From contig JAHZKX010000023.1 of the NCBI GenBank assembly GCA_022600195.1, positions 62,001 through 126,000 of the forward strand: a DNA stretch of 64,000 bases, in the 5' to 3' direction. A program made the translations under genes and the position numbers. The first letter of the stretch is position 1. Every line of letters begins with the position of its first letter. This document shows, one piece after another, positions 43,712 to 51,928 of the stretch. The notes beneath the pieces are model-generated. The model ran no database searches. It worked only from the letters and a program-made list of their open reading frames with translations, and was not told where the DNA came from. Source of the DNA: Planctomycetota bacterium (GTDB lineage: Bacteria > Planctomycetota > Planctomycetia > Planctomycetales > Planctomycetaceae).

Positions 43712-44235
43712 TTGGATACCTCCTCTGTTATGTGAGTTCGTAATCGTTGCATGGCTCGGTATACCTGCTTCCGAACCGTTTCGACTGATTGGCCGGTTGT
43801 GGCGGCGATCTCCTGGATGGACCGACCGTCAACATATCGCAAGATCACCAAGGTACGATCCTTCTCGGACAGCTGTGCCAGTTGTTGCACGACATCCTCG
43901 TATGCCCGGAGCCAATCGGGAGCAGGACTCCCTGACGAAGGGTCGGGAATGTCAGCGTGTATCTGTTCGTATCGTGGGACTTTTCGCGCCAGCAATGCCC
44001 GGCGATGGACAATTTGCATGAGCCAGGAGCCGAATGTCGCTGGTTCGCGTAGTTGACCAAGCTTGGAGAAGGCGCTCAAGAAGGCTTCCTGGGCGACGTC
44101 TTGAGCCGAGTGATAGTTTCGCAGCACTGCATAAGACGTGATCACAGCCCCCCGCTCGTAGAGGCGGACGAGTTCAGCGAATGCCGATTTATCCCCTCGG
44201 CGAGCAGCGCAAACAAGTTCTTCTGTTGATGGCAT
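43708..44235 (-). CDS. ECF-type RNA polymerase sigma factor
   Basis: The ATG at 44235 is chosen with AAGG 7 bases upstream (175 residues); another ATG at 44253 is in frame. Region 2 is seen as LVRLYERGAVITSYAVLRNYHSAQDVAQEAFLSAFSKL, and region 4 as LSEKDRTLVILRYVDGRSIQEIAATTGQSVETVRKQVYRAMQRL, with a typical HTH. ECF factors direct polymerase to stress or nutrient promoters and are usually held by an anti-sigma protein. Its stop overlaps the start of the membrane protein gene downstream by ATGA. The gene is autonomous with respect to the neighbouring NHL and esterase genes. Confidence 0.93.
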   Translation of the reverse strand: MPSTEELVCAARRGDKSAFAELVRLYERGAVITSYAVLRNYHSAQDVAQEAFLSAFSKLGQLREPATFGSWLMQIVHRRALLARKVPRYEQIHADIPDPSSGSPAPDWLRAYEDVVQQLAQLSEKDRTLVILRYVDGRSIQEIAATTGQSVETVRKQVYRAMQRLRTHITEEVSK

Positions 44236-44483
44236 CTGAGAACCTTGAACCATTTAATTAGCCCATGCGAAACAATCTTGTTTTTATTCCTTCTCCAATA
44301 CTATAGAGTGGTCTGCCAGCCGAAATGGGACAGCTTCGCGAAAAAAAAGTCTGTTTTTATCAATCTCGAGCGCCAATCGAGTCACACAGGTGCCGTTTGT
44401 ATGGGAGTGACTTCCGCATAGAGGGAAACAGAGAACGCGCGCCGGTTCAACCCACTTACGGGACTTTCAACAATCTGTAAGTT

Positions 44484-44530
44484 ACGACGGCTGCCTAAGC
44501 TGAAACGCAAAAAATGATTTCAATGGAGTC
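44484..44530 (+). pseudogene. Relic of a second NHL gene 3' end
   Basis: These 47 bases match the last codons and downstream bases of the NHL gene (39838-39884) at 39 of 47 positions. The copied part still reads RRLPKLKRKK-stop, against RRFQKLKRKK-stop in the intact gene. The remainder of the gene is absent. It is the only recognisable item in the 309-base gap between the sigma gene start and the DUF4091-type gene; elsewhere in this gap I see only a 6-bp stem (ACTTAC ... GTAAGT). Confidence 0.7.
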
Positions 44531-44544
44531 CTCGACGCTAAGCT

Positions 44545-47202
44545 CTACTGCGCAGCCAACAGTTTTGAGGCTGCCATCCTGAGTGTCTCAAGACCCGAAG
44601 CGGACAGCCGACCATAGGCGGTCGTACCTGCGTCCGCTTCATCGGTTTTGTTGACCTGAGCATTCAGATTCACGTATTGATTGACGAAACGTCGCATTTG
44701 ATCCTGTGACCAGCCTCGCTGTTGCTGAAGCAAGTTGAGATACTCGATCAACTGCTGTGCATCGCGATAAGCCTTCAGTCGCATTGAATGACGGATGACA
44801 GTCTCGCCAGAAGCGTTTTTGTCGAAGATGAACAATCCCAGTTGGTCCGCTTTGGTCAAAGCACTCCCCGATTTGTTAACCGTCTGCCAGGGAACAATGC
44901 CCGTCGCTCCATCCTGCCAGGCATCCAGTGCCCAGGCCTGTATGTTGCGATTCGTCTCGTTGACGTGATTCGAAGTACCGTAAACCCACGCCGTCAGGTC
45001 ATCACGGTGCATGCGGTCTGTAACCAGCCGACGATAATTCTGGAATGCCGACGAAGACACAACCCAGAGATCATCAAGTCGATCCAACTGGCCTCGGCAG
45101 TATTCAGGGCGAGAAATATCGATGCGATAATTGATCTGAACTCCTGGTGCAACATTACGGCCACGGTCAGTCAATTCTCCATAAAATTGTAACGCCCGAT
45201 AATCCCAATAGCCTGATGGTTCATCCAATATCCACGGGGCTTTGGTCTTCTCGTTGAGAGATCCCTTATTGTTGAAGTAGACCTGGAATCCGGTCTGCTT
45301 CCATCCTTTGGATTTTGCCAGTCGCGCGAAATCCTGCAGGATGTTGACATACGTCCGCGCATACAAGGGCTGATCAGCAAACGCTTGATACGCGTCCGGA
45401 TTGCCATTGAAGTAGGCCCGACAATTTAAAGGCCAGCTTTCATGAAACGTCAGGTAGAAACCCGGTGGAGAAATCGGTCCACGATGACCATCTTTGAAAA
45501 GTGAGCCATCAATGTACGGTCCAAAAGCGTTCACAAAATCGTCCCAGTATCCGACTTTGGAACCCGGTTGAATCCCATCGTAGCGTTTGTTATCCATCCG
45601 ACGACCGGAACGAAGACGCATGTCAAAATTACTCTTCCTCGCTCCTGGTGCTGCTGTATGGTGTGAGTAATGCAAAATATTGGCGTGGACTCGATGGTCG
45701 TAAGCGATGTGTTGCAAGGCATAGTAATGGTTAACGTGATCGGGTAAGCCGTAGCTGTTCATCTCGCAGAAGAACGTCGCTTGACGAGGCAACGCGAAAG
45801 GCAGAACTTTGACTAACAGCGGTACGATACGTCCATCGGAAATTGTGATCTTCCCTCGGCGGAAGCCTGGGGAAGCGTCGAAGGGAATATAGATATCAGC
45901 AACGATGGAATGATCAGAATCGGGTTTGAGTGAAAGGAAATCAGGCATCGGCAGGAGTGGATCGGGAATTAAGCGGCCCTTTTCTGGAACGTAGACGGCT
46001 TGATGCAAATCGATCCGCGTCTCAGGTTCGTCCAGTTGGACTTTGACGGACACTTTTTTGCCATCCTTGCCCCGCAGCAGCAATTGAAATCCGACCACTT
46101 CACCCGCAGCGGCCGTAAGCTGAACGCGCCGGCCATTGAAGATCGCATTGTGTGTCCGGTAATCTGCCGGTAGTTTGCCAACAGCCTTTCCTGAAGAATC
46201 GAACTTGTCCGTGACGGGAATCACACTCAATCCGGTAACGGGCGACGAATGCGCTGGTGCAAATGCCACCACAGGTTTGTCCACGGAATCGGATTTCAAA
46301 ATCACGCTACGAATCACAGCAGGCTGTGATCGCTGCCCCGTACGATTGAGTGTGACGACCTTGATTGCATACGTCTGATTTTCAGCGATCGACGAAGGGA
46401 GGTCTCGCAGAGGGATCGTTTGTTTCTGACCATTCTTGATCAACGGAATATTATGTCGACCGAGCAACTTTCCATCGACGGTCACTTCGTAAGCAAACCC
46501 GTTTTGCGCGGGTGATGTCAGCGTCAATTGGGCCGAGCGACTGTTTGTGGCGGTCAACCGCATTCCTGTCGGAGCCTTGGGAGTTGTCGGAACCTGATCG
46601 TCAAGTTCCACCAATAGATAGGGTTTCTTCCCAGATTGCTCATGCGCAAAGATGGTCGGGTTGCGTCGTGTGTCTGCACTGTGTTCATGAAGGGCCAGCC
46701 CATGAGCGACACCAATGACCATCGCATGAATCATATCGGGGGGCACATTCCAGTGATATTTTCCATCGCGGATTTTTGAATTTGCCTGGTGTACCAGCGT
46801 AAAACCATTACCGCCGCACACTGCCGGGAACCGGGCTCCCTTGTATCCCCAATTATCGATGCCAGAGATGCCTGCGGTCAGACCGTTTGAGCGTGTTTCA
46901 TCCCAGGGCGTGGCGATGGTGGAAAGCGTCACACCAGAAATCGATTCTTTTCCCTGCACACAAACCAGTGTTGCGGATTTGATTCGTTTCCCTTTGATGG
47001 CAGATGTATCGAATGCCATCGCAACCATATGCTGGTTGCCTTTGATACGAATTCGCCCTTGCTGTCCGGCGTTTAGCTCCCACTCGCCCTTCACCATGAC
47101 GATCGAGTTGTCTTTGGTTACTGGCAGTCGAATGGGATCTCCCGCGGTGACATCCCTTTCGAAGAGCAGCGATATTAAGAACAAAGCAAGCATGAACCGC
47201 AT
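44545..47202 (-). CDS. Secreted DUF4091-type glycoside hydrolase-like protein
   Basis: The ATG at 47202 has AAGGTGAG upstream and begins a signal peptide (MRFMLALFLISLLFERDVTAG). 885 residues. The N-terminal ~180 residues look like a DNRLRE/carbohydrate-binding beta domain (FDTSAIKGKRIKSATLVCVQGKES), followed by a fibronectin-III-like stretch (APTGMRLTATNSRSAQLTLTSPAQNGFAYEVTVDG). The C-terminal half resembles DUF4091/DUF6067 TIM-barrel-like proteins (DRGPISPPGFYLTFHESWPLN-type loops, AWALDAWQDGATGIVPWQTV). It probably splits or binds a polysaccharide outside the cell. It is the last gene of the minus-strand series from 55.5 kb. Confidence 0.8.
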   Translation of the reverse strand: MRFMLALFLISLLFERDVTAGDPIRLPVTKDNSIVMVKGEWELNAGQQGRIRIKGNQHMVAMAFDTSAIKGKRIKSATLVCVQGKESISGVTLSTIATPWDETRSNGLTAGISGIDNWGYKGARFPAVCGGNGFTLVHQANSKIRDGKYHWNVPPDMIHAMVIGVAHGLALHEHSADTRRNPTIFAHEQSGKKPYLLVELDDQVPTTPKAPTGMRLTATNSRSAQLTLTSPAQNGFAYEVTVDGKLLGRHNIPLIKNGQKQTIPLRDLPSSIAENQTYAIKVVTLNRTGQRSQPAVIRSVILKSDSVDKPVVAFAPAHSSPVTGLSVIPVTDKFDSSGKAVGKLPADYRTHNAIFNGRRVQLTAAAGEVVGFQLLLRGKDGKKVSVKVQLDEPETRIDLHQAVYVPEKGRLIPDPLLPMPDFLSLKPDSDHSIVADIYIPFDASPGFRRGKITISDGRIVPLLVKVLPFALPRQATFFCEMNSYGLPDHVNHYYALQHIAYDHRVHANILHYSHHTAAPGARKSNFDMRLRSGRRMDNKRYDGIQPGSKVGYWDDFVNAFGPYIDGSLFKDGHRGPISPPGFYLTFHESWPLNCRAYFNGNPDAYQAFADQPLYARTYVNILQDFARLAKSKGWKQTGFQVYFNNKGSLNEKTKAPWILDEPSGYWDYRALQFYGELTDRGRNVAPGVQINYRIDISRPEYCRGQLDRLDDLWVVSSSAFQNYRRLVTDRMHRDDLTAWVYGTSNHVNETNRNIQAWALDAWQDGATGIVPWQTVNKSGSALTKADQLGLFIFDKNASGETVIRHSMRLKAYRDAQQLIEYLNLLQQQRGWSQDQMRRFVNQYVNLNAQVNKTDEADAGTTAYGRLSASGLETLRMAASKLLAAQ

Positions 47203-47400
47203 AAAAAACTCACCTTTGAAACTAGGATCAATGGTTGATTGAAGACAATGTAGTCGGGTGACCAGAGCCGTCACGACACGCTAAACCAGCAGCCCTGAAA
47301 CCGCATTGTACGATAACGAAATCGTAAACGACACTCAGCAATGAATCCAGTTAAGTTCCGTGTTAAGCGGCTCTTTTTCATTTTGCCTGTGCATTTTTGT

Positions 47401-48147
47401 TCAATCGTTGAAATATTTTTTCTGTAACGCTCTTGCAGTTGTCGCGTCCCGGTTGTTGAGAGCATCGTAGTCAATGAGCTGAACGCGCCCAAACTGAATA
47501 TCTCCCTTGTTGTGCTGAAACATGATCGCCCCGGAGCGAGGGACCGGGTTCGTTCCCACGACAATCGTTCGTCCGTTGATACTGAAAAAGAAGCGATCAC
47601 GATCACAGATGATTTCAACTCGATTCCATTGTCCCATTGGTTTCTTCGCTTTGGTACCGTTTACCGGTGGAGTACCGCCTTTCAACAGCTTCTTGCCATT
47701 GATGGTTATTTGTTTTGGCCCTGATCCCCACAGCAAAAACTCGCGAGCCTTTGTGGTGGGGTCGAAGAGATTACATTCCAGCGCAGTTAAGCCGCGTCCC
47801 TTCCCAACCGTATTCACGAATATGCCACTGTCGCGTGGAGTCTTGTTGTTGAGCCATTTATATTCTGCAATCAAGTGATAGTTTCGAAACTTCTGCTTAG
47901 TCATTAAAAACAGAACTTCGTTACCAGTGCCACGTAAGAACCTGTCCTTAAGTTTGAATACTTGATTTGGGTCCTTATTACCTCGTCGATTTCTTGAATA
48001 GATCGAATACTCCCTTAGGCTGTCGGCTGGGAACAAATTGACAACCGGGATCGATGCATCGATCGGGAAAAGTCTCTTGTTTTCCCCGGCGGTACTCTGT
48101 CCAGTAAACGCCAGCAAGGCAGCAGATATCAAAAGTAGAAAACGCAT
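47401..48147 (-). CDS. DUF1080 (3-keto-disaccharide hydrolase) family protein
   Basis: 248 residues. A signal peptide (MRFLLLISAALLAFTGQSTAG) is followed by the concanavalin-like DUF1080 fold (FRNYHLIAEYKWLNNKTPRDSGIFVNTVGKG, ALECNLFDPTTKAREFLLWG, PMGQWNRVEIICDRDRFFFSINGRTIV, GAIMFQHNKGDIQFGRVQL). Some DUF1080 members hydrolyse 3-keto-disaccharides. AAGGA lies 6 bases before the ATG. It lies 198 bases upstream of the DUF4091-type gene and follows the sialate O-acetylesterase gene. Confidence 0.9.
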   Translation of the reverse strand: MRFLLLISAALLAFTGQSTAGENKRLFPIDASIPVVNLFPADSLREYSIYSRNRRGNKDPNQVFKLKDRFLRGTGNEVLFLMTKQKFRNYHLIAEYKWLNNKTPRDSGIFVNTVGKGRGLTALECNLFDPTTKAREFLLWGSGPKQITINGKKLLKGGTPPVNGTKAKKPMGQWNRVEIICDRDRFFFSINGRTIVVGTNPVPRSGAIMFQHNKGDIQFGRVQLIDYDALNNRDATTARALQKKYFND

Positions 48148-48256
48148 GACATTTCCTTTTTGGGTAATGAGTTTTGGGCTGAGTACCTGTTATTCACCTG
48201 CATAGTCTTGTTCGTTTATCGCTGTGCTATCAAACTCTGAATCAGGGCAAGCGTTT

Positions 48257-50437
48257 TTATTTCGTCCGCACCAACACGCGTAATCGTTTTGTTTCGTACT
48301 GTGATGCGTTGTATGCGAAAGTCCAGTCGTGTGCTTTTCCGGTGCTGTTGCCGATGCCGATGTCTGCTGTGGGACCACTGTTCCAGTGATTGATGGCAAA
48401 GAGGGTCTGCTTTGCTTCGTAATTGTGGACTTGCATACAACCATAGCCATTGCTGGGGTCGCTGGGTTCATCGCCGAAATCCCAGAGACTGGCGCTGGCG
48501 TTGGGAATATTCTTTGCATTTGCCGGACCGTAATTGTGCGGCCAGAACTCGATGTTTCCGCCCGTCAGACCGTTGCCTGTTTTGATGCCCGCGACATTGG
48601 AGACCACGTTTAAATTGTCGACTTTCTTTTGGAACTTGGCTTTGCTGCCGAGTGTTGGCACGCCGATCCTGGTGACATCGTCTGTGAAGGCGTCCATTGA
48701 AACGTAAACGTACTGTGTTTCCCCGCCGGTTTTTTGCAGCTCGAGAAAGTAGGCGATCCGATCGAAGGGGTTTGAGAAATTCGGACTGGCGTTGTAGTTG
48801 TACTTGATGTTCTGCCCCAGGTTTTTTAAATCGAGATCATAAATCAGTTTGTACTGTTTGGCTTCATCGACTTTCAGTGACAACCAGTCGCGATCAGGAA
48901 CTTTACCTGCGCGGAAGGGAGCTGCCGGCAAGCCTTCCTTATTAGCCAGATTCGGTTCGGCCAGTTTGTGCCATGCGAACCGCATTGCTACTGCTTCTTT
49001 GACTTTGGGCGAAGAAAGAATTACCGAGTCACCATCAATGACCGCCTGGGCTGGTACAAAGTCGGTTTCCTTGCCGATGATTTCAAACCAGTTGAGCGGT
49101 TTGCCATCACGAGAGACGAGCCCGCTGCCGACATGATCGAAGGTCACACGCAACTTGGCGCCTTCTTTTTTCAGCGACTTGAATACGGGACCAGAATAGA
49201 CCAGTTCTTTCTTTCCGTAGGTTTTTGCAAGCGCGATCAATGCCAGACGCGCCCCGACATCCTGTTTGTTTTTGGGATGGATATCTTTCAGGTTGCCGAT
49301 ATCGTGAATGACTGCTTGCCCGGTGTTCGGGATTTCCAGCGACTTATTTTGAGCCTCCCACAACAGAGGCAAAATGCCGGGCGACTCGCTTCCGTATTGC
49401 CACGGTGCGATCTGAACATAGAGGAAAGGGAATTCGCCCTGCTTCCAGACCTCACGCCAGCCACCGATCAGCGCCTTCATCTTGTTGTAGTAGAGCATCC
49501 CCTCGTTATGGTTCGATTCACCCTGATACCAAATGGCGCCACGTATCGCGAAAGGCACAAGTGGATGAATCATACCATTATAGAGAGTTGTAGGAGAGCC
49601 GGGGCTGGTAAGAGGCTTGATCGCAGCGGGATAAGCTGGTGGAGACTTGAGCGCCGTCTCCTCTTTCAGTGAAGTTTTTGCTGACGCGACCCATGCCTCG
49701 AGAGCTTTCAGATAAGCGGCCAGTGTTGACTGATAAGCGGCATTCGCCGGGTTGGTCAATTGCACCTGTTTGAAGATGCCTGCAAGCTTAGGCTCTTTTG
49801 AAAAACCAACGGGGGGCGTCCAGGGGTCAATGCGGGTTCCCCCCCAGGAAGAGTTGATCAACCCAATCGGTACATCGAGTTCTTTGTGTAACTTGCGACC
49901 AAAAAAGTAACCCACTGCCGTGTAGTTGCCTACTGTATCTGGAGAACAGGTGGTCCACTCGGCTTTGACATCATCTTGCGGGAAACCGTTCGGAACTTTG
50001 GGAATTTTGATGTGGCGAATCTTTGCATAATTGGCTGCTGCTTTTTCGGCCTCAAAATCATTGGAGCGGGCAACCGTCCATTCCATGTTTGACTGCCCCG
50101 AGCAAAGCCAGACCTCGCCAATCAGCACATCGGTGAAAGTGATTGTATTCTTACCCTTAGCCGTCAAGGTGACCGGATTACCGATCTTCTGAGCGGGCAG
50201 TTTCACTGTCCACTTACCGTCTTTATCGGCAACGGTAGAAACGCTGGTACTGCCGAGCGCGACGGAGACATTTTCACCCGGATCAGCCCAGCCCCAGACG
50301 GGGATTGGTTGATCGCGTTGCAAGACCATGTGGTTTCCAAAGATGCGCGGCAGACGGACCTCCGCCTGACTGATTGTTGACACGGAGAACATCGAAATGC
50401 AGGTGACTGCTAACAGGAGAACTTTATGCATGCTCAT
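48257..50437 (-). CDS. Sialate O-acetylesterase-like protein (SGNH/SASA)
   Basis: 726 residues from ATG 50437 (a TTG 63 bases upstream gives a poorer start). It has a signal peptide (MHKVLLLAVTCISMFSVSTISQA). N-terminal beta domain RIFGNHMVLQRDQPIPVWGWADPGE is followed by SGNH block I (EVWLCSGQSNMEW, nucleophile Ser), a second block LINSSWGGTRIDPWTP, and IWYQGESN with later NVADIH-like region HDIGNLKDIHPKNKQDVG. These enzymes remove O-acetyl groups from sialic acid or related sugars. Its C-terminal ~180 residues form an extra beta domain. Confidence 0.9.
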   Translation of the reverse strand: MSMHKVLLLAVTCISMFSVSTISQAEVRLPRIFGNHMVLQRDQPIPVWGWADPGENVSVALGSTSVSTVADKDGKWTVKLPAQKIGNPVTLTAKGKNTITFTDVLIGEVWLCSGQSNMEWTVARSNDFEAEKAAANYAKIRHIKIPKVPNGFPQDDVKAEWTTCSPDTVGNYTAVGYFFGRKLHKELDVPIGLINSSWGGTRIDPWTPPVGFSKEPKLAGIFKQVQLTNPANAAYQSTLAAYLKALEAWVASAKTSLKEETALKSPPAYPAAIKPLTSPGSPTTLYNGMIHPLVPFAIRGAIWYQGESNHNEGMLYYNKMKALIGGWREVWKQGEFPFLYVQIAPWQYGSESPGILPLLWEAQNKSLEIPNTGQAVIHDIGNLKDIHPKNKQDVGARLALIALAKTYGKKELVYSGPVFKSLKKEGAKLRVTFDHVGSGLVSRDGKPLNWFEIIGKETDFVPAQAVIDGDSVILSSPKVKEAVAMRFAWHKLAEPNLANKEGLPAAPFRAGKVPDRDWLSLKVDEAKQYKLIYDLDLKNLGQNIKYNYNASPNFSNPFDRIAYFLELQKTGGETQYVYVSMDAFTDDVTRIGVPTLGSKAKFQKKVDNLNVVSNVAGIKTGNGLTGGNIEFWPHNYGPANAKNIPNASASLWDFGDEPSDPSNGYGCMQVHNYEAKQTLFAINHWNSGPTADIGIGNSTGKAHDWTFAYNASQYETKRLRVLVRTK

Positions 50438-50495
50438 GATTTTTTCTGTTCGATAGATATAGATATATTGTAAGGAAGAAGGAGACCGGGAATGA

Positions 50496-50529
50496 CACAA
50501 TGACAGAGATCACACAATGACGGAGATCA
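50496..50529. repeat. 17-bp tandem duplication
   Basis: CACAATGACAGAGATCA is followed directly by CACAATGACGGAGATCA (16 of 17 identical). It covers the stop codon region of the DUF1501 gene and the start of the spacer to the sialate O-acetylesterase gene. A slippage event is likely. Confidence 0.6.
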
Positions 50530-51924
50530 CGCGATGATTTTATCTATCACATTACCATGAACGTCGGTGAGTCGATAGTCACGGCCAGCGAAACGGTAAG
50601 TCAATCGTTCATGGTCCATACCGAGCAGGTGTAACATGGTCGCGTGCAGGTCATGGACAGAGACAGGGTCTTCGACGGCTCGGAATCCAAACTCGTCTGT
50701 CGCACCGTAGATGGTGCCACCTTTGATGCCACCGCCGGCCATCCATAATGAAAAACCCCAGTGGTTATGATCGCGTCCTTGCGATGCACCGGTTCCACTC
50801 GTACCCATTTCTACCGCAGGTGTCCGGCCAAATTCCCCCGTGCAGAGGATGAGTGTTTCCTCCAGCAGGCCACGTTGCTTGAGGTCGATGATCAAGGCCG
50901 CCAGACCCTGATCACATTCGCTGGCCACTTTGCGATGGCTTGCTTTGATATTCGAGTGGCTATCCCAGGGTTGCATATTACCATGCCATGTTTGCACAAA
51001 GCGCACGCCACGCTCTACAAGTCGTCGCGCCATTAACAACTGACGGTTTTGTGGACCCTCTCCATAGAGCTCCTGAATGTGTTTCGGTTCCTGTTGGATA
51101 TCAAAAGCATCTATGGCTTCTGTCTGCATGCGATACGCGAGTTCGAAAGAATGAATGCGTGCTTCCAAAGCGGTTTCGCCTGGGTGATTCGAAAGATGTC
51201 GGGCATTTAAGGTCTGTAAGAGATCAAACTGAGATTTCTGTTCTTTCGATGTGAGTCGATCATTGTGGACATTTTCGATCAACTGCCTCACGTCTGTTTT
51301 CGATGTGTCCACGAGAGTGCCCTGATAAACACCCGGCAGAAATGCAGAACGCCAGTTTCCTGCACCACCCACGGGAAGCCCTCCAGGACAAAGTGCAATG
51401 AACCCGGGCAAATTCTGATTCTCTGAACCCATACCCCAGGTAAGCCACGAACCGAAGCTCGGGCGTACGAGCCTTTGATCTCCTGAATTCATCAGCATCA
51501 GCGACATCTCATGATTGGGCAGTTCAACGTGCATCGATCTGATGACGGCCATCTCATCAACACACTGCGAGAGATGTGGAAAGATCTCACTGACAGGAGT
51601 ACCACTTTCTCCAAATTGTTTGAACTTGAAGGGCGAAGGAAGAGCGACTCCGGTTTTGCGTTCGGTCTTCAGGTTATCAAATGGGAGCATCTGCCCCCCG
51701 CGTTTTGTAAGTTCCGGCTTGGGGTCGAACGTATCAACTTGTGACATGCCGCCATTCAGGAAGACGTGAATGACGTGTTTCGCTTTCCCCACGAAATGGT
51801 TTCCGGCATTACTGCCGGCGGCGCGACCCTCCTGGCCAAGCAGATGAGCCAGCGCCAGCGAACCGAACCCCATTCCGCTGCGTTGAAGAAATGTTCTCCG
51901 GGAAAAGCTCTGTAAATCGTACAT
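50527..51924 (-). CDS. DUF1501 protein with Tat signal
   Basis: 465 residues from ATG 51924, four bases after the stop of the upstream gene (start at 51969 would overlap it). The N-terminus SRRTFLQRSGMGFGSLALAHLLG is a twin-arginine export signal. The body has the DUF1501 features VDTFDPKPELTKRGG, MQPWDSHSNI, CTGEFGRTP and DHNHWGFSLWMAGGGIKGG, of alkaline-phosphatase-like fold. DUF1501 proteins are nearly always coded with a DUF1549/1553 protein, as here; their reaction is not known. Confidence 0.93.
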   Translation of the reverse strand: MYDLQSFSRRTFLQRSGMGFGSLALAHLLGQEGRAAGSNAGNHFVGKAKHVIHVFLNGGMSQVDTFDPKPELTKRGGQMLPFDNLKTERKTGVALPSPFKFKQFGESGTPVSEIFPHLSQCVDEMAVIRSMHVELPNHEMSLMLMNSGDQRLVRPSFGSWLTWGMGSENQNLPGFIALCPGGLPVGGAGNWRSAFLPGVYQGTLVDTSKTDVRQLIENVHNDRLTSKEQKSQFDLLQTLNARHLSNHPGETALEARIHSFELAYRMQTEAIDAFDIQQEPKHIQELYGEGPQNRQLLMARRLVERGVRFVQTWHGNMQPWDSHSNIKASHRKVASECDQGLAALIIDLKQRGLLEETLILCTGEFGRTPAVEMGTSGTGASQGRDHNHWGFSLWMAGGGIKGGTIYGATDEFGFRAVEDPVSVHDLHATMLHLLGMDHERLTYRFAGRDYRLTDVHGNVIDKIIA

Positions 51925-51928
51925 TGGT

